Of a DNA stretch of 64,000 nucleotides, positions 1 through 8,564 are shown piece after piece. The position numbers were made by a program, and so were the translations under genes. The DNA is taken from positions 1 through 64,000 of the forward strand of contig NZ_QWDM01000012.1 of NCBI RefSeq assembly GCF_003996965.1. Reading direction: 5' to 3'. Under the pieces are notes generated by a model. The model was not told the origin of the DNA. It did not search any database and saw nothing but the letters and a program-made list of their open reading frames with translations. This DNA is from Flavobacterium cupreum. GTDB taxonomy: Bacteria > Bacteroidota > Bacteroidia > Flavobacteriales > Flavobacteriaceae. Positions within the stretch are counted from its first letter, which is position 1, and each line of letters starts with the position of its first letter.

Positions 1-60
1 CAAAGTACTGTAATTATGTGGGAGCCCCGATAGCTATCGGGGGTCGTCGCCTTTCTTTTA

Positions 61-94
61 AAAACCCTGTTTCTAACGAAACGGGGTTTTTTGT
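61..94 (+). terminator. Intrinsic terminator for a transcript entering from the left
   Basis: A hairpin pairs AAACCCTGTTTC with GAAACGGGGTTT across a TAAC loop and is followed by a T-run. The upstream gene is outside the window. The first 50 bases also hold a perfect palindrome of the CCCGATAGCTATCGGG type, a repeat seen again in degenerate form further right. Confidence 0.7.
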
Positions 95-110
95 TTTGTA
101 GTTGTGGGTG

Positions 111-241
111 TTTTAACCGCAAGGGCCGCAAAGGTTTTTTGGAATACGGTTAGATTGCAAGGTGCGCAAAGGCTGTGCGGGAAGTATTGGAATTTGGAAC
201 TTTTCCCGATAGCTATCGGCATTGGAATTTTGTATTTATAT
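111..241 (+). repeat. Intergenic repeat unit A, copy 1
   Basis: A 131-base unit that begins TTTTAACCGCAAGGGC, contains GGTTAGATTGCAAGG and a CCCGATAGCTATCGG-like palindrome, and ends TTGGAATTTTGTATTTATA. Two further copies lie at 253 and 551. The short open frames crossing it follow the repeat rather than any recognisable protein and are not called as genes. Confidence 0.85.
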
Positions 242-252
242 TGATCCGTGGA

Positions 253-383
253 TTTTAACCGCAAGGGGCGCAAAGGTTTTTTGGAATATGGTTAGATTGC
301 AAGGTACGCAAAGGCTGTGCAGGGAGTATTGGAATTTGGGGCTTTGTACCGATGGCTATCGGGATTGGAATTTTGTATTTATA
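253..383 (+). repeat. Intergenic repeat unit A, copy 2
   Basis: Second copy of the 131-base unit, clearly similar to copy 1, with a degenerate inner palindrome (ACCGATGGCTATCGGG). It runs directly into repeat unit B. Confidence 0.85.
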
Positions 384-508
384 CCTCAGTGCGTTAGGGA
401 TCGCAGCGGTATCCTTTTGCGGGGACCCCCCAAAGTCCTGACGTAACAACCAAACCACTCCCGCAAAAGATTTAGCGAAGAGCCCGGCCCGAAGGGAAAC
501 GCCCAGAT
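384..508 (+). repeat. Intergenic repeat unit B, copy 1 (hairpin with conserved flanks)
   Basis: A 125-base unit. The left flank contains GGATCGCAGCGGTATCC. A 9-bp stem pairs TTTTGCGGG (415-423) with CCCGCAAAA (460-468). The right flank reads GATTTAGCGAAGAGCCCGG and ends in ACGCCC. It is nearly identical to copy 2 except in the loop and a few flank bases. I believe similar elements are common between genes in Flavobacterium, from memory only. Confidence 0.85.
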
Positions 509-550
509 GTAATAGCTGATAATGTATTAAGAAATGATTTTGTTGGATGA

Positions 551-681
551 ATTTAGCCGCAAGGGCCGTAAAAGTTCTTTGCAATAGGGTTAGATTAGCA
601 AGTTACCCAAAGGCTATGCGGCAAGTATTGGAATTTGGACCTTTTCCCTATAGCTATTAGGATTGGAATTTTGTATTTATA
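551..681 (+). repeat. Intergenic repeat unit A, copy 3 (most diverged)
   Basis: Third copy of unit A, again 131 bases and again followed immediately by unit B. Its inner palindrome has decayed (CCCTATAGCTATTAGG). Confidence 0.8.
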
Positions 682-806
682 CCTCAGTGCGTTAGGGATC
701 GCAGCGGTATCCTTTTGCGGGGAACCCCCAAAGTCCTGACGTAGCAATCCCAAAGCAATCCCGCAAAAGATTTAGCGAAGAGCCCGGCCCGGAGGGCAAC
801 GCCCAA
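682..806 (+). repeat. Intergenic repeat unit B, copy 2
   Basis: Second copy of unit B, with the stem TTTTGCGGG (713-721) and CCCGCAAAA (760-768) and the same flanks. The A2-B1 and A3-B2 pairs show that a composite unit of about 256 bases with a short spacer was duplicated as a block. Confidence 0.85.
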
Positions 807-905
807 ATGAAATATATGATGATAGACCAGGTTGAGATTCTGTTAAATTATAATCAATTTTAGGTTTTAAATTATGGCGGGTTAGCCTATCTAAATGTGA
901 ATCTG

Positions 906-913
906 TATTTTTG
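906..913 (+). promoter_or_regulatory. Bacteroidota -7 element for pafA
   Basis: TATTTTTG matches TAnnTTTG and lies 22 bases before the ATG at 936. Its position inside the longest open frame argues against the upstream ATG at 897 being the start. Confidence 0.5.
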
Positions 914-935
914 TATTAAATATTATAATTTACAT

Positions 936-2573
936 ATGAAAAAAAGTATTGTATTGTTGACATTATTTGTTATCTCAAATTTAAGTGCTCAACAACGTCC
1001 CAAATTAGTTGTAGGTATTGTAGTGGATCAAATGAAAATGGAATATTTATATCGGTTTTCTGATGATTTTTCTCCAAACGGATTTAAAAGATTAATGGAT
1101 AATGGATATACTTTTCAAAATATGCATTATAATTATATGCCAACGTATACTGCTCCGGGGCATGCTTCTATCTATACAGGGACTACACCTGCAACTCATG
1201 GAATTGTAGGCAATGAATGGTTTAGCAGAACTCTTGGGAAAGATATATATTGTACTGATGATGCATCTGTTAAAACCCTGGGAGATGGGACTGTTGAAGA
1301 AGGTGCAATGTCTCCTAAAAACCTGCAAAGTACTACAATTACCGATGAAGTAAGAATGGCTACCAATTTTACCGGAAAGGTGATTGGTATTAGCTTAAAA
1401 GACCGTGGTGCAATTTTACCTGCAGGACATTTTGCAAATTGGGCATTTTGGTATAGTAAGACAGGTTCCTTTATTTCAAGTACTTTTTATGGGGATAAAC
1501 TGCCGGAATGGGTTACTCAGTTTAACAATGAGAAACATTATTTAACCTATATTAATAAAGGTTGGGATTTATATAAACCAGCAGCTACCTATAATGAAAG
1601 TCTGCCTGATAACAATCCGTATGAAGGAAAATTATATGGCAGTTTGGCACCGGTTTTTCCGTATGATTTGAAAAAAATGTATGAGAAGAATGATGCGGGT
1701 ATTTTAAGGGCTACTCCGTACGGGAACGATTTACTGGCAGAGTTTGCTATGAAAGCAGTTGAAAAGGAAAACTTAGGTAAAGATAATAATACCGATTTCC
1801 TGACAGTGAGTTTTTCTTCTACAGACTACGTAGGCCATTTACTTGGACCTCGTTCTATGGAGCTTCAGGATACGTATTTGAGACTGGACCAAACGATTGC
1901 TGACTTTTTAAATTATCTGGATAAGACGGTCGGAAAAGATAATTATTTGCTTTTCCTGACTGCTGATCATGCCGGTGCTGAAAACGTAATCTATTTAAAA
2001 GATCATAAGTATAATGTTGATAATTATCCTTCAAAAGACGTTAAGCAAAGCATGCAGGACTTTTCGATTAAAACTTTCGGAACAGATTTGATTTTAAACT
2101 ATTCTAACTTTAATGTATTCTTCAATAAACAAATCATTAAAGAAAAGGGATTGGATCTGATAAATGTTAAAAAAGCTTTTAAAGATTTTCTAATGGCACA
2201 GCCACAAGTCAAAAAAGTGTATACAGAAGAAGACGTAATGGCTAATTCCGGAAATGATTATTACTTAAACTTTGTAGCAAAAGGTTATGATGTGACTCAG
2301 AACGGAGATTTGGTTATTATCGACAAACCGGGTGATATTGAATATTCAACTACTGGAACCTCGCATGGAACGCCTTACAGTTATGATACGCATGTCCCTG
2401 CAATTTTCTACGGATGGCATATCAAAAAAGGAGAATCTTATGATAAAAAAGCAATAACTGAAATTGCACCTACAATTGCCCAAAAAATAAAGGTTGCTTT
2501 TCCGAATGGAACTGAAGCTAAAGTACTGCAGGAAGTTTTAGAGGAGAAAGAAATAATTTCTACTAAAAAATAA
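936..2573 (+). CDS. pafA: PafA-type alkaline phosphatase
   Basis: Exported phosphomonoesterase of the alkaline phosphatase superfamily, 545 residues, predicted to release inorganic phosphate in the periplasm. The start at 936 gives a clean signal peptide ending near SNLSAQ (residues 1-18); the open frame reaches back to 897, but a promoter-like element falls in that part. Visible motifs are the metal-binding GIVVDQM near residue 30, the nucleophile in PTYTAPGHAS (Thr about 72), GNEWF, and SLKDRGA. The last supplies the Lys and Arg that mark PafA-type monoesterases against NPP-type diesterases. Later metal ligands are STDYVGH, TADHAG and GTSHGTP. It stands alone, with a terminator behind it. 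PafA is known in Flavobacterium as a phosphate-irrepressible enzyme. Confidence 0.93.
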   Translation: MKKSIVLLTLFVISNLSAQQRPKLVVGIVVDQMKMEYLYRFSDDFSPNGFKRLMDNGYTFQNMHYNYMPTYTAPGHASIYTGTTPATHGIVGNEWFSRTLGKDIYCTDDASVKTLGDGTVEEGAMSPKNLQSTTITDEVRMATNFTGKVIGISLKDRGAILPAGHFANWAFWYSKTGSFISSTFYGDKLPEWVTQFNNEKHYLTYINKGWDLYKPAATYNESLPDNNPYEGKLYGSLAPVFPYDLKKMYEKNDAGILRATPYGNDLLAEFAMKAVEKENLGKDNNTDFLTVSFSSTDYVGHLLGPRSMELQDTYLRLDQTIADFLNYLDKTVGKDNYLLFLTADHAGAENVIYLKDHKYNVDNYPSKDVKQSMQDFSIKTFGTDLILNYSNFNVFFNKQIIKEKGLDLINVKKAFKDFLMAQPQVKKVYTEEDVMANSGNDYYLNFVAKGYDVTQNGDLVIIDKPGDIEYSTTGTSHGTPYSYDTHVPAIFYGWHIKKGESYDKKAITEIAPTIAQKIKVAFPNGTEAKVLQEVLEEKEIISTKK

Positions 2574-2608
2574 CAGTTTTTACATTTATAAATTTTTGTG
2601 CATCATAA

Positions 2609-2641
2609 AAAAAAGGCTTTTCAATTAAGAAAAGCCTTTTA
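2609..2641. terminator. Bidirectional terminator between pafA and ald
   Basis: AAAAGGCTTTTC pairs with GAAAAGCCTTTT across an AATTAA loop, with A and T runs on both sides. It can serve the two convergent genes. Confidence 0.8.
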
Positions 2642-2679
2642 CATTTAGTGTTTTAGTAAGCACTTATTTAATGTTAGCA

Positions 2680-3798
2680 CTATGCGTTTGCTAACACTAA
2701 TTCTTGGTTAAAAGGAAGATTCCAGGCTTCAGCAACTCCTTTGTAAAGGATTTTTCCGTTTGCAACATTTAATCCTTTTTTCAATTCTTCATTTTCAGCA
2801 CAAGCTTTTTCCCATCCTTTGTTTGCTAATTGCAATGCGTATGGTAAAGTTGCATTTGTTAAAGCTAAAGTAGAGGTGTAAGGAACAGCACCTGGCATAT
2901 TCGCTACACAGTAGTGAACAATATCATCAATAATAAAAGTCGGGTTCTCGTGAGTTGTTGGGGTACAAGTCTCGATACAACCACCCTGATCTACCGCAAC
3001 GTCAACAACAACAGTTCCCGGACGCATTAATTTTAGCATGTCACGAGTAATTAAGTGAGGTGCTTTTGCTCCTGGAATTAAAACAGCACCCACAATTAAA
3101 TCTGCGTCAGCAATTGCTCTTGTAATGTTATAATGATTAGACATTTCTGTATTTACGTTAGCCGGCATAATATCGTCTAATTGACGTAAACGTGGCAAGC
3201 TTAAATCCATAATTGTAACCTGAGCTCCTAAACCAGCAGCCATTTTTGCAGCTTGTGTTCCAACGATTCCTCCACCAAGTATTAAAACTTTTGCCGGTGG
3301 TACACCCGGAACACCACCTAAAAGAATTCCTCTTCCTTTTAATGGTTTTTCAAGGTATTTGGCTCCTTGCTGAATAGCCATACGACCTGCAACTTCAGAC
3401 ATTGGAACTAATAATGGTAAACTACGATCTGCTTTTTCAACAGTTTCGTAAGCTAAACATACTGCTCCTTTTTCCAACATGGCATGAGTCAGTTCTTCAG
3501 AGGAAGCAAAGTGGAAGTATGTAAAAAGTAATTGATCTTTTTTGATTAATGGATATTCAGAAGCAATAGGTTCTTTTACTTTAATGATCATTTCAGCAAT
3601 GGCATATACTTCTTCGATAGTTGCCAAAACGGTTGCACCTGCATCTGCATATTCACTATCGGCAAAACCACTACCTAAACCTGCAGTTGCCTGAACGTAA
3701 ACTACATGTCCGTGTTTTTTCATTTCAGAAACACCAGCCGGAGTTAATGCTACACGATTTTCGTTATTCTTGATTTCTTTTGGAACACCTATTATCAT
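2680..3798 (-). CDS. ald: Alanine dehydrogenase
   Basis: NAD-dependent L-alanine dehydrogenase, 372 residues, interconverting alanine and pyruvate plus ammonia in the cytoplasm. The N-terminus MIIGVPKEIKNNENRVALTP is typical. Further motifs are KVKEP with the substrate Lys, the FHFAS catalytic His region near residue 96, a Rossmann nucleotide site GGGIVGTQAA near 174, and VVDVAVDQGGCIET. The length matches the family. An Lrp/AsnC-type regulator diverges from it across 199 bases; that pairing is common for ald genes and suggests alanine-responsive control. A -7-like element lies 37 bases upstream. Confidence 0.95.
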   Translation of the reverse strand: MIIGVPKEIKNNENRVALTPAGVSEMKKHGHVVYVQATAGLGSGFADSEYADAGATVLATIEEVYAIAEMIIKVKEPIASEYPLIKKDQLLFTYFHFASSEELTHAMLEKGAVCLAYETVEKADRSLPLLVPMSEVAGRMAIQQGAKYLEKPLKGRGILLGGVPGVPPAKVLILGGGIVGTQAAKMAAGLGAQVTIMDLSLPRLRQLDDIMPANVNTEMSNHYNITRAIADADLIVGAVLIPGAKAPHLITRDMLKLMRPGTVVVDVAVDQGGCIETCTPTTHENPTFIIDDIVHYCVANMPGAVPYTSTLALTNATLPYALQLANKGWEKACAENEELKKGLNVANGKILYKGVAEAWNLPFNQELVLANA

Positions 3799-3834
3799 AT
3801 CGTTATATTTTTTTGTTTGTTGAAATTGTTTTTA

Positions 3835-3842
3835 CAAATTTA
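3835..3842 (-). promoter_or_regulatory. -7 element for ald
   Basis: On the minus strand this reads TAAATTTG, matching TAnnTTTG, 37 bases before the ald start. It sits in the divergent ald/Lrp-type gap where an Lrp operator would be expected. No clear TTG -33 element was found. Confidence 0.45.
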
Positions 3843-3997
3843 CAGTTAGAGAATATATTATTGATAATTAGCTGATAAATAAGAAAATATTATTTTATTT
3901 AGTACTTTTACAGAAAAATATTCTGTTTGGAAATGGTTTCATCTTCCAAAAAAGAAAAAATGACTTATTTTCAATCAAAATTTAAAACGTTTTCGTT

Positions 3998-4456
3998 ATG
4001 GCTTTAGATGAAACTGACAAAAAAATCCTACGTCTTTTGCAGGAAGATGCGCACTACACCTTAAAAGACATCGCAAACAAGATCAATTTATCCTTAACTC
4101 CGGTTCATGATCGGGTGAAACGTCTTGAGAAAGAGGGAGTTATTGAGAAGTATGTGTCGATTTTGAACAAGAAAAAATTAGGAAATAATCTTACGGTTTA
4201 TTGTCAGGTTACCTTGACTAAACAAACTTATGATACTTCGGAAGGTTTTAATCAGTCTATTTTGAATTTACCTGAAGTAGTCGAATGTAATTATGTTTCC
4301 GGGAACTTTGATTATATGCTTAAAATTATCATTCCGGATATGGAAAGCTATCATCATTTTCACCAGAAAAAATTATCTGTTTTACCGGAAGTTTCTCTGA
4401 TCAATACGGTTTTTGTGATTTCGGAAGTGAAGAGTACGACAGTTTTGCCGATATAA
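3998..4456 (+). CDS. Lrp/AsnC family transcriptional regulator
   Basis: A 152-residue protein of normal family length. Residues 1-60 form the winged helix-turn-helix (LDETDKKILRLLQEDA, then NLSLTPVHDRVKRLEKEGVI). Residues 70-150 form the RAM ligand-binding domain (VVECNYVSGNFDYMLKI). Divergent orientation to ald makes ald the likely target, with alanine or another amino acid as effector; this is inference from position. The start ATG follows an AT-rich leader with no obvious ribosome-binding site. Confidence 0.92.
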   Translation: MALDETDKKILRLLQEDAHYTLKDIANKINLSLTPVHDRVKRLEKEGVIEKYVSILNKKKLGNNLTVYCQVTLTKQTYDTSEGFNQSILNLPEVVECNYVSGNFDYMLKIIIPDMESYHHFHQKKLSVLPEVSLINTVFVISEVKSTTVLPI

Positions 4457-4462
4457 TAAAAC

Positions 4463-4493
4463 AAAAAACCACCAGGAATACCTGATGGTTTTT
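4463..4493. terminator. Terminator between the Lrp-type gene and gap
   Basis: AAAAACCACCAGG pairs with CCTGATGGTTTTT (one mismatch) across AATA. A and T runs on both sides suit two convergent genes. Confidence 0.75.
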
Positions 4494-4517
4494 AGCAATA
4501 ATTGGTTTTGGTTTATA

Positions 4518-5966
4518 TTAGTAATATGTAAACCGTCTTACTTTGGCAATATACTTGGCTAAACGGATTACCTGATGACTGTAGCCATACTCGTTATCGT
4601 ACCAAATGTAGAGCACTATGCTTTTCCCATCTTTAGCCACAATGGTAGCATTGCTGTCATAAATGGCTGGAGCTGATGTTCCAACAATGTCCGATGAAAC
4701 TAATTCATTGTTTAGGGAATATTTAATCTGCTCTACCAATTCTCCTTCCAGCGCGTATTTTTTCATTATTTTATTAATCCCGGCAATGCTTGTTGCTTTT
4801 TTCACTTCTAAACTCAGGACTACCAGTGAACCGTTTGGCACAGGAACTCTTATCGCATTGGACGTTAATTTTCCTTCCAAAGAAGGTAATGCTTTTGCTA
4901 CCGCACTTCCTGCTCCGGTTTCTGTAATAACCATATTTAAAGCAGCAGCCCTTCCGCGGCGGTATTTTTTGTGCATATTATCAACTAAATTCTGATCGTT
5001 GGTATACGCATGAATGGTTTCCAAATGGCCTTTCACAACTCCCAGTGTGTCTTCAATAGCTTTCAAAACAGGTGTAATAGCATTTGTAGTACAGGATGCT
5101 GCCGAAAAAATATTAATTTCATCCGGATTATAATCATTGTGATTGACACCATGAACAATATTAGGAACTCCTTTTCCTGGAGCTGTTAGTAAAACTTTGC
5201 TGACCCCATTTGAGGTTAAGTGTCTTTTTAAAGCTGCTTCGGTGGTAAATACACCGGTGTTGTCAATAACCAATGCATCATTGATTCCGTATTGTGTATA
5301 ATCTATTTCTTCAGGGGAATTTGCCGTAATCATATGAACGGTAGTGCCATTGATGATCAAAGCATTGTTTTTTGGGTCAGTGGTCACAGAACCCTGGAAA
5401 TCTCCGTGGATGGAATCATAGCGTAATAAAGAAGCTCGTTTCTCTAAGCTATTAACATCATTTGTGTCACGGGTTACAATCGCTCTCAGTCGCAATTGGT
5501 TTCCCTTTCCGGTTTTTGACATTAGCTCTCGTGCTAATAATCGGCCGATTCTTCCAAAGCCGTAAAGCACTACGTCTTTGGGCTGAATTTCTTCTGATGA
5601 TTTTGCTTTTTTCAATTTGTCCAGGACAAAATATCTGGCATCGGGATATTTTTCATCTTCCAGACGATACTCGTACGTTAGCTTTCCTAAATCTAATTTT
5701 GCAGGAGGAAGATCTAATGATAAAATAACCTGAGCGATTTCAACAGAATCAAAAATGGTAATGGGTTTGCCAACAAATTCTCCCGCATACTGATGCAGGT
5801 TGATAATATCGCTGACATTTTTATCCAATAATTGATTTTTGAACAGCACCATTTCGATGGATTTGTCATACCATAAATCACTTATGATTTTAATTAATTC
5901 GACACCAGCTCTCCTTCGGTCGACTTGAAGTGATACTTCTTTTTGGTACAAAGTTTTTTTGCTCAT
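4518..5966 (-). CDS. gap: Glyceraldehyde-3-phosphate dehydrogenase, long form
   Basis: Glycolytic/gluconeogenic enzyme of 482 residues, against about 335 for the usual form. Roughly the first 130 residues are an extension ahead of the Rossmann motif YGFGRIGRLLARE; I recall this long form as frequent in Bacteroidota. The catalytic Cys lies in SAASCTTNAITPV. The His-containing region ETIHAYTNDQNLVDN and the C-terminal WYDNEYGYSHQV are intact. A -7 element TACTTTTG lies about 50 bases upstream. Whether this copy works in the catabolic or anabolic direction cannot be told from sequence. Confidence 0.93.
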   Translation of the reverse strand: MSKKTLYQKEVSLQVDRRRAGVELIKIISDLWYDKSIEMVLFKNQLLDKNVSDIINLHQYAGEFVGKPITIFDSVEIAQVILSLDLPPAKLDLGKLTYEYRLEDEKYPDARYFVLDKLKKAKSSEEIQPKDVVLYGFGRIGRLLARELMSKTGKGNQLRLRAIVTRDTNDVNSLEKRASLLRYDSIHGDFQGSVTTDPKNNALIINGTTVHMITANSPEEIDYTQYGINDALVIDNTGVFTTEAALKRHLTSNGVSKVLLTAPGKGVPNIVHGVNHNDYNPDEINIFSAASCTTNAITPVLKAIEDTLGVVKGHLETIHAYTNDQNLVDNMHKKYRRGRAAALNMVITETGAGSAVAKALPSLEGKLTSNAIRVPVPNGSLVVLSLEVKKATSIAGINKIMKKYALEGELVEQIKYSLNNELVSSDIVGTSAPAIYDSNATIVAKDGKSIVLYIWYDNEYGYSHQVIRLAKYIAKVRRFTYY

Positions 5967-6014
5967 AATTAAAAATTTGAAAAAATAAATAGGGTCCTAT
6001 TTTAAAATTTTGCG

Positions 6015-6022
6015 CAAAAGTA
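6015..6022 (-). promoter_or_regulatory. -7 element for gap
   Basis: Minus-strand TACTTTTG, a perfect TAnnTTTG match, 49 bases before the gap start and downstream of the htrA-type terminator, so gap appears to have its own promoter. Confidence 0.5.
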
Positions 6023-6071
6023 TCCATTTCAATCGATTTCGTAAACTATTTTGGCATTTATTTTTGAAAAT

Positions 6072-6104
6072 AAAAAAGCCACCTTATTTTTTAAGATGGC
6101 TTTT
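6072..6104 (-). terminator. Terminator for the HtrA-type protease gene
   Basis: AAAGCCACCTTA pairs with TAAGATGGCTTT across a T-rich loop, with A/T runs on both sides. It separates the protease gene from gap, both on the minus strand. Confidence 0.7.
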
Positions 6105-6183
6105 GAAGTTGTCATTTTGATCCAAATTTTCAATTTTCATTCACAGCGGCTGACTGAGACTGTAACTAAAACTGAGACTAATT

Positions 6184-7584
6184 TTAGATAATAATCCTAA
6201 GGATTTCTCCGTTTTTATTGATCATTTCAATACGTACACTTTGTCCTTCGTCTTTTTGTTTCAAAAGTTTTGAAACAGTTTCAACATTTGTCGCTTTTAC
6301 ATTGTCAATACTTAAAATAATATTGCCTTGCAGCTCATTCTGATATTGCATCAGATTTTCATTTGTTATACTTCTAATTTTTACTCCGTAATCAATTCGG
6401 AATTTCTTTTTATCGGCAGCATCAATATTTTCTAGCTCTATTCCTTTAAATTCAGCACTGTAAAATTCATTTTTGCTTAAAGTTACGGGAACTACTTTGG
6501 TTTTTGCATCTCTAATAAAAGTTACATTTACTACATCATTTGGGCGCTTTGTATTGATGTAACCCGAAAGATCTGCATATGAGCTGATTTTTTGAGTGTC
6601 CAGTTTTATAATTACGTCACCTTCCTTAAGTCCGGATTTTTCTGCTCCGGAATTTTTTGAAACTTTATTGACATAAAACCCTTCTGTTTCCGAAATACTT
6701 AATTCTTTTGATGCATTACTATTTAATTCGCGACCTTCAACACCTAAAATTCCTCTTTGAACATTTCCAAATTCCATAATGTCCTCGATAATTTTTCGGG
6801 CAATATTAGAAGGAACAGCAAAAGAGTATCCAACATAAGATCCTGTCATTGATGAAATCATAGTGTTAATACCTATTAATTCGCCTCTGGTGTTTACCAG
6901 TGCGCCACCACTGTTTCCGGGATTTACGGCAGCATCGGTCTGGATAAAGGACTGAATTCCGTTAGTGTCCAGATTTCTGGCTTTCGCCGAAACGATACCA
7001 GCTGTTACTGTTGAAGTCAGATTATACGGATTTCCAACGGCTAAAACCCATTCACCAATTTTTACAGAATCAGAATTTGCAAAAGCGGTGTACGGAAGTT
7101 TTTCATCAGCATTGATTTTTAATAATGCGATATCCATTTTTGAATCAGTACCAATAAGTTTGGCCGGATATGATTTTTTATTGTTTAAGGTAATTTCAAT
7201 TTCTGAGGCATCCTTAATCACGTGATTATTGGTTACAATATAACCGTCTTCAGAAATAATAACACCCGAACCGGTTCCGACCTGTTCTTGTTGCTGTTGT
7301 CCTCCGTAACCGTAGAAAAATTCCATCATCGGATTACTTACAGTTCGTCGCGAGACATTTTTAACGTGTACAACAGTATGAATTGTTTTGTCGGCCGCAG
7401 CGGTAAAATCGACAGTTTCAGCAGACAGTGCAACATTTTTACCGTAGGAATCCGGAGCAAGGGTTACAACAGAATTTCCTTTTCCAAAAAAAGAATTGCT
7501 GCTTTCAAATAATAACTTGTAAGCACCAAGGGTAATAGCGCCGCTTAATAATGACACTAAAAATAAGGCTGAAAATCTTTTCAT
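6184..7584 (-). CDS. HtrA/DegP-family serine protease (Do-like)
   Basis: Envelope protease/chaperone for misfolded exported proteins, 466 residues. An N-terminal hydrophobic segment (residues 4-25) is a signal anchor or signal peptide. The trypsin-fold triad is visible: His 121 in TNNHVI, Asp 151 in KMDIALLKI, Ser 225 in NPGNSGGALV. The first PDZ domain (about 270-360) contains RGILGVEGREL and the second, more degenerate one (about 375-466) closes the protein. A Q-rich loop, QQQQEQ, precedes the GTGSG entry to the protease core. It is a single gene, divergent from dapF. Confidence 0.94.
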   Translation of the reverse strand: MKRFSALFLVSLLSGAITLGAYKLLFESSNSFFGKGNSVVTLAPDSYGKNVALSAETVDFTAAADKTIHTVVHVKNVSRRTVSNPMMEFFYGYGGQQQQEQVGTGSGVIISEDGYIVTNNHVIKDASEIEITLNNKKSYPAKLIGTDSKMDIALLKINADEKLPYTAFANSDSVKIGEWVLAVGNPYNLTSTVTAGIVSAKARNLDTNGIQSFIQTDAAVNPGNSGGALVNTRGELIGINTMISSMTGSYVGYSFAVPSNIARKIIEDIMEFGNVQRGILGVEGRELNSNASKELSISETEGFYVNKVSKNSGAEKSGLKEGDVIIKLDTQKISSYADLSGYINTKRPNDVVNVTFIRDAKTKVVPVTLSKNEFYSAEFKGIELENIDAADKKKFRIDYGVKIRSITNENLMQYQNELQGNIILSIDNVKATNVETVSKLLKQKDEGQSVRIEMINKNGEILRIII

Positions 7585-7695
7585 AATTAGAATTTATGTT
7601 TAAGTTATTTAACGTAAAATTAATTGAAAAAATTATGTGGAAAAATGGTTTAACGCTCTTTAACAATGATTAACATTTCATTAATTAATAGTTTG

Positions 7696-7703
7696 TACTT
7701 TTG
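7696..7703 (+). promoter_or_regulatory. -7 element for dapF
   Basis: TACTTTTG matches TAnnTTTG and lies 21 bases before the dapF ATG, in the divergent gap with the protease gene. Confidence 0.5.
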
Positions 7704-7723
7704 TACTTCTTAACCGAATAAAA

Positions 7724-8506
7724 ATGCAGATAGAATTTTATAAATATCAGGGTACAGGGAATGATTTTGTGATGATTGACAATCGTTCCGGCTTTTTTCC
7801 TAAAGACAATATCAAACTAATCGAGCGCTTGTGTGACAGGCGTTTCGGAATTGGTGCTGACGGACTTATTCTACTTGAAAATGACGCTGAAACCGATTTT
7901 AGAATGGTATATTATAATTCAGATGGAAACCAAAGTTCGATGTGTGGAAACGGTGGCCGCTGTCTGGTTGCTTTTGCGAATCAATTAGGGGTTATTGACG
8001 ATAAAACCACTTTTATAGCCACTGATGGTTTGCACCATGCTTCAGTAGGGGATGATGCTATTGTTTCTTTGCAAATGATTGATGTGGATGAAATTCAGAA
8101 AAAAGAGGCTTATACTTTTTTAAATACGGGTTCTCCGCATCACGTGCAAATTGTGGATGATTTAGAACATTATAATGTTAAGGACAACGGGGCAGCCATT
8201 CGTTACGGTGAATTATATGGAGAAAAGGGAAGCAATATTAATTTTGTAAAAAAAGTAGATGATGGTACTTTTTCACTTCGTACTTACGAAAGAGGAGTTG
8301 AAGACGAAACCCTTGCCTGTGGTACCGGTGCTACAGCCGTTGCTATTGCCATGAATGCCATTGGTCAGACGGATAAAACATCTATTAATCTGAATGTAGA
8401 AGGCGGCAAGCTGGTGGTTTCTTTTGATAAAACCGGTGAACACTATACCAATGTTTTCTTAACCGGACCTGCAAAATTTGTTTTTAAAGGAACGATAGAA
8501 GTATAA
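7724..8506 (+). CDS. dapF: Diaminopimelate epimerase
   Basis: Cytoplasmic, cofactor-independent racemase converting LL- to meso-diaminopimelate for peptidoglycan and lysine synthesis; 260 residues. The N-terminus YQGTGNDFVMIDNR is characteristic. The two catalytic cysteines are in MCGNGGRC and LACGTGATA, and the substrate loop YERGVEDET is present. It starts a plus-strand run with a GNAT gene, mltG and a DUF2279 gene, and has a -7 element just upstream. Peptidoglycan is the theme of this run. Confidence 0.96.
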   Translation: MQIEFYKYQGTGNDFVMIDNRSGFFPKDNIKLIERLCDRRFGIGADGLILLENDAETDFRMVYYNSDGNQSSMCGNGGRCLVAFANQLGVIDDKTTFIATDGLHHASVGDDAIVSLQMIDVDEIQKKEAYTFLNTGSPHHVQIVDDLEHYNVKDNGAAIRYGELYGEKGSNINFVKKVDDGTFSLRTYERGVEDETLACGTGATAVAIAMNAIGQTDKTSINLNVEGGKLVVSFDKTGEHYTNVFLTGPAKFVFKGTIEV

Positions 8507-8515
8507 AATTCGATT

Positions 8516-8562
8516 TTTTAAATTCCAAATTCCAAAATCTAAAGTCTAAAATCTAAAGTCTA
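8516..8562 (+). repeat. Degenerate heptad array ahead of the GNAT gene
   Basis: Fills the dapF-GNAT gap with units such as AATTCCA, AATCTAA and AGTCTAA in tandem, running right up to the ATG at 8565. One of several such arrays in the window, each with its own unit sequence. Confidence 0.7.
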
Positions 8563-8564
8563 AA

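Noticed and set aside
1..60. End of an RNA gene at the left edge
   Set aside because: A palindrome and terminator are present, but no tmRNA, RNase P or rRNA end could be recognised, so nothing was named.
73..584. Short open frames of 66-109 codons in the first 600 bases
   Set aside because: They follow repeat units A and B on both strands, change with each copy, and have no signal peptide, start context or recognisable domain.
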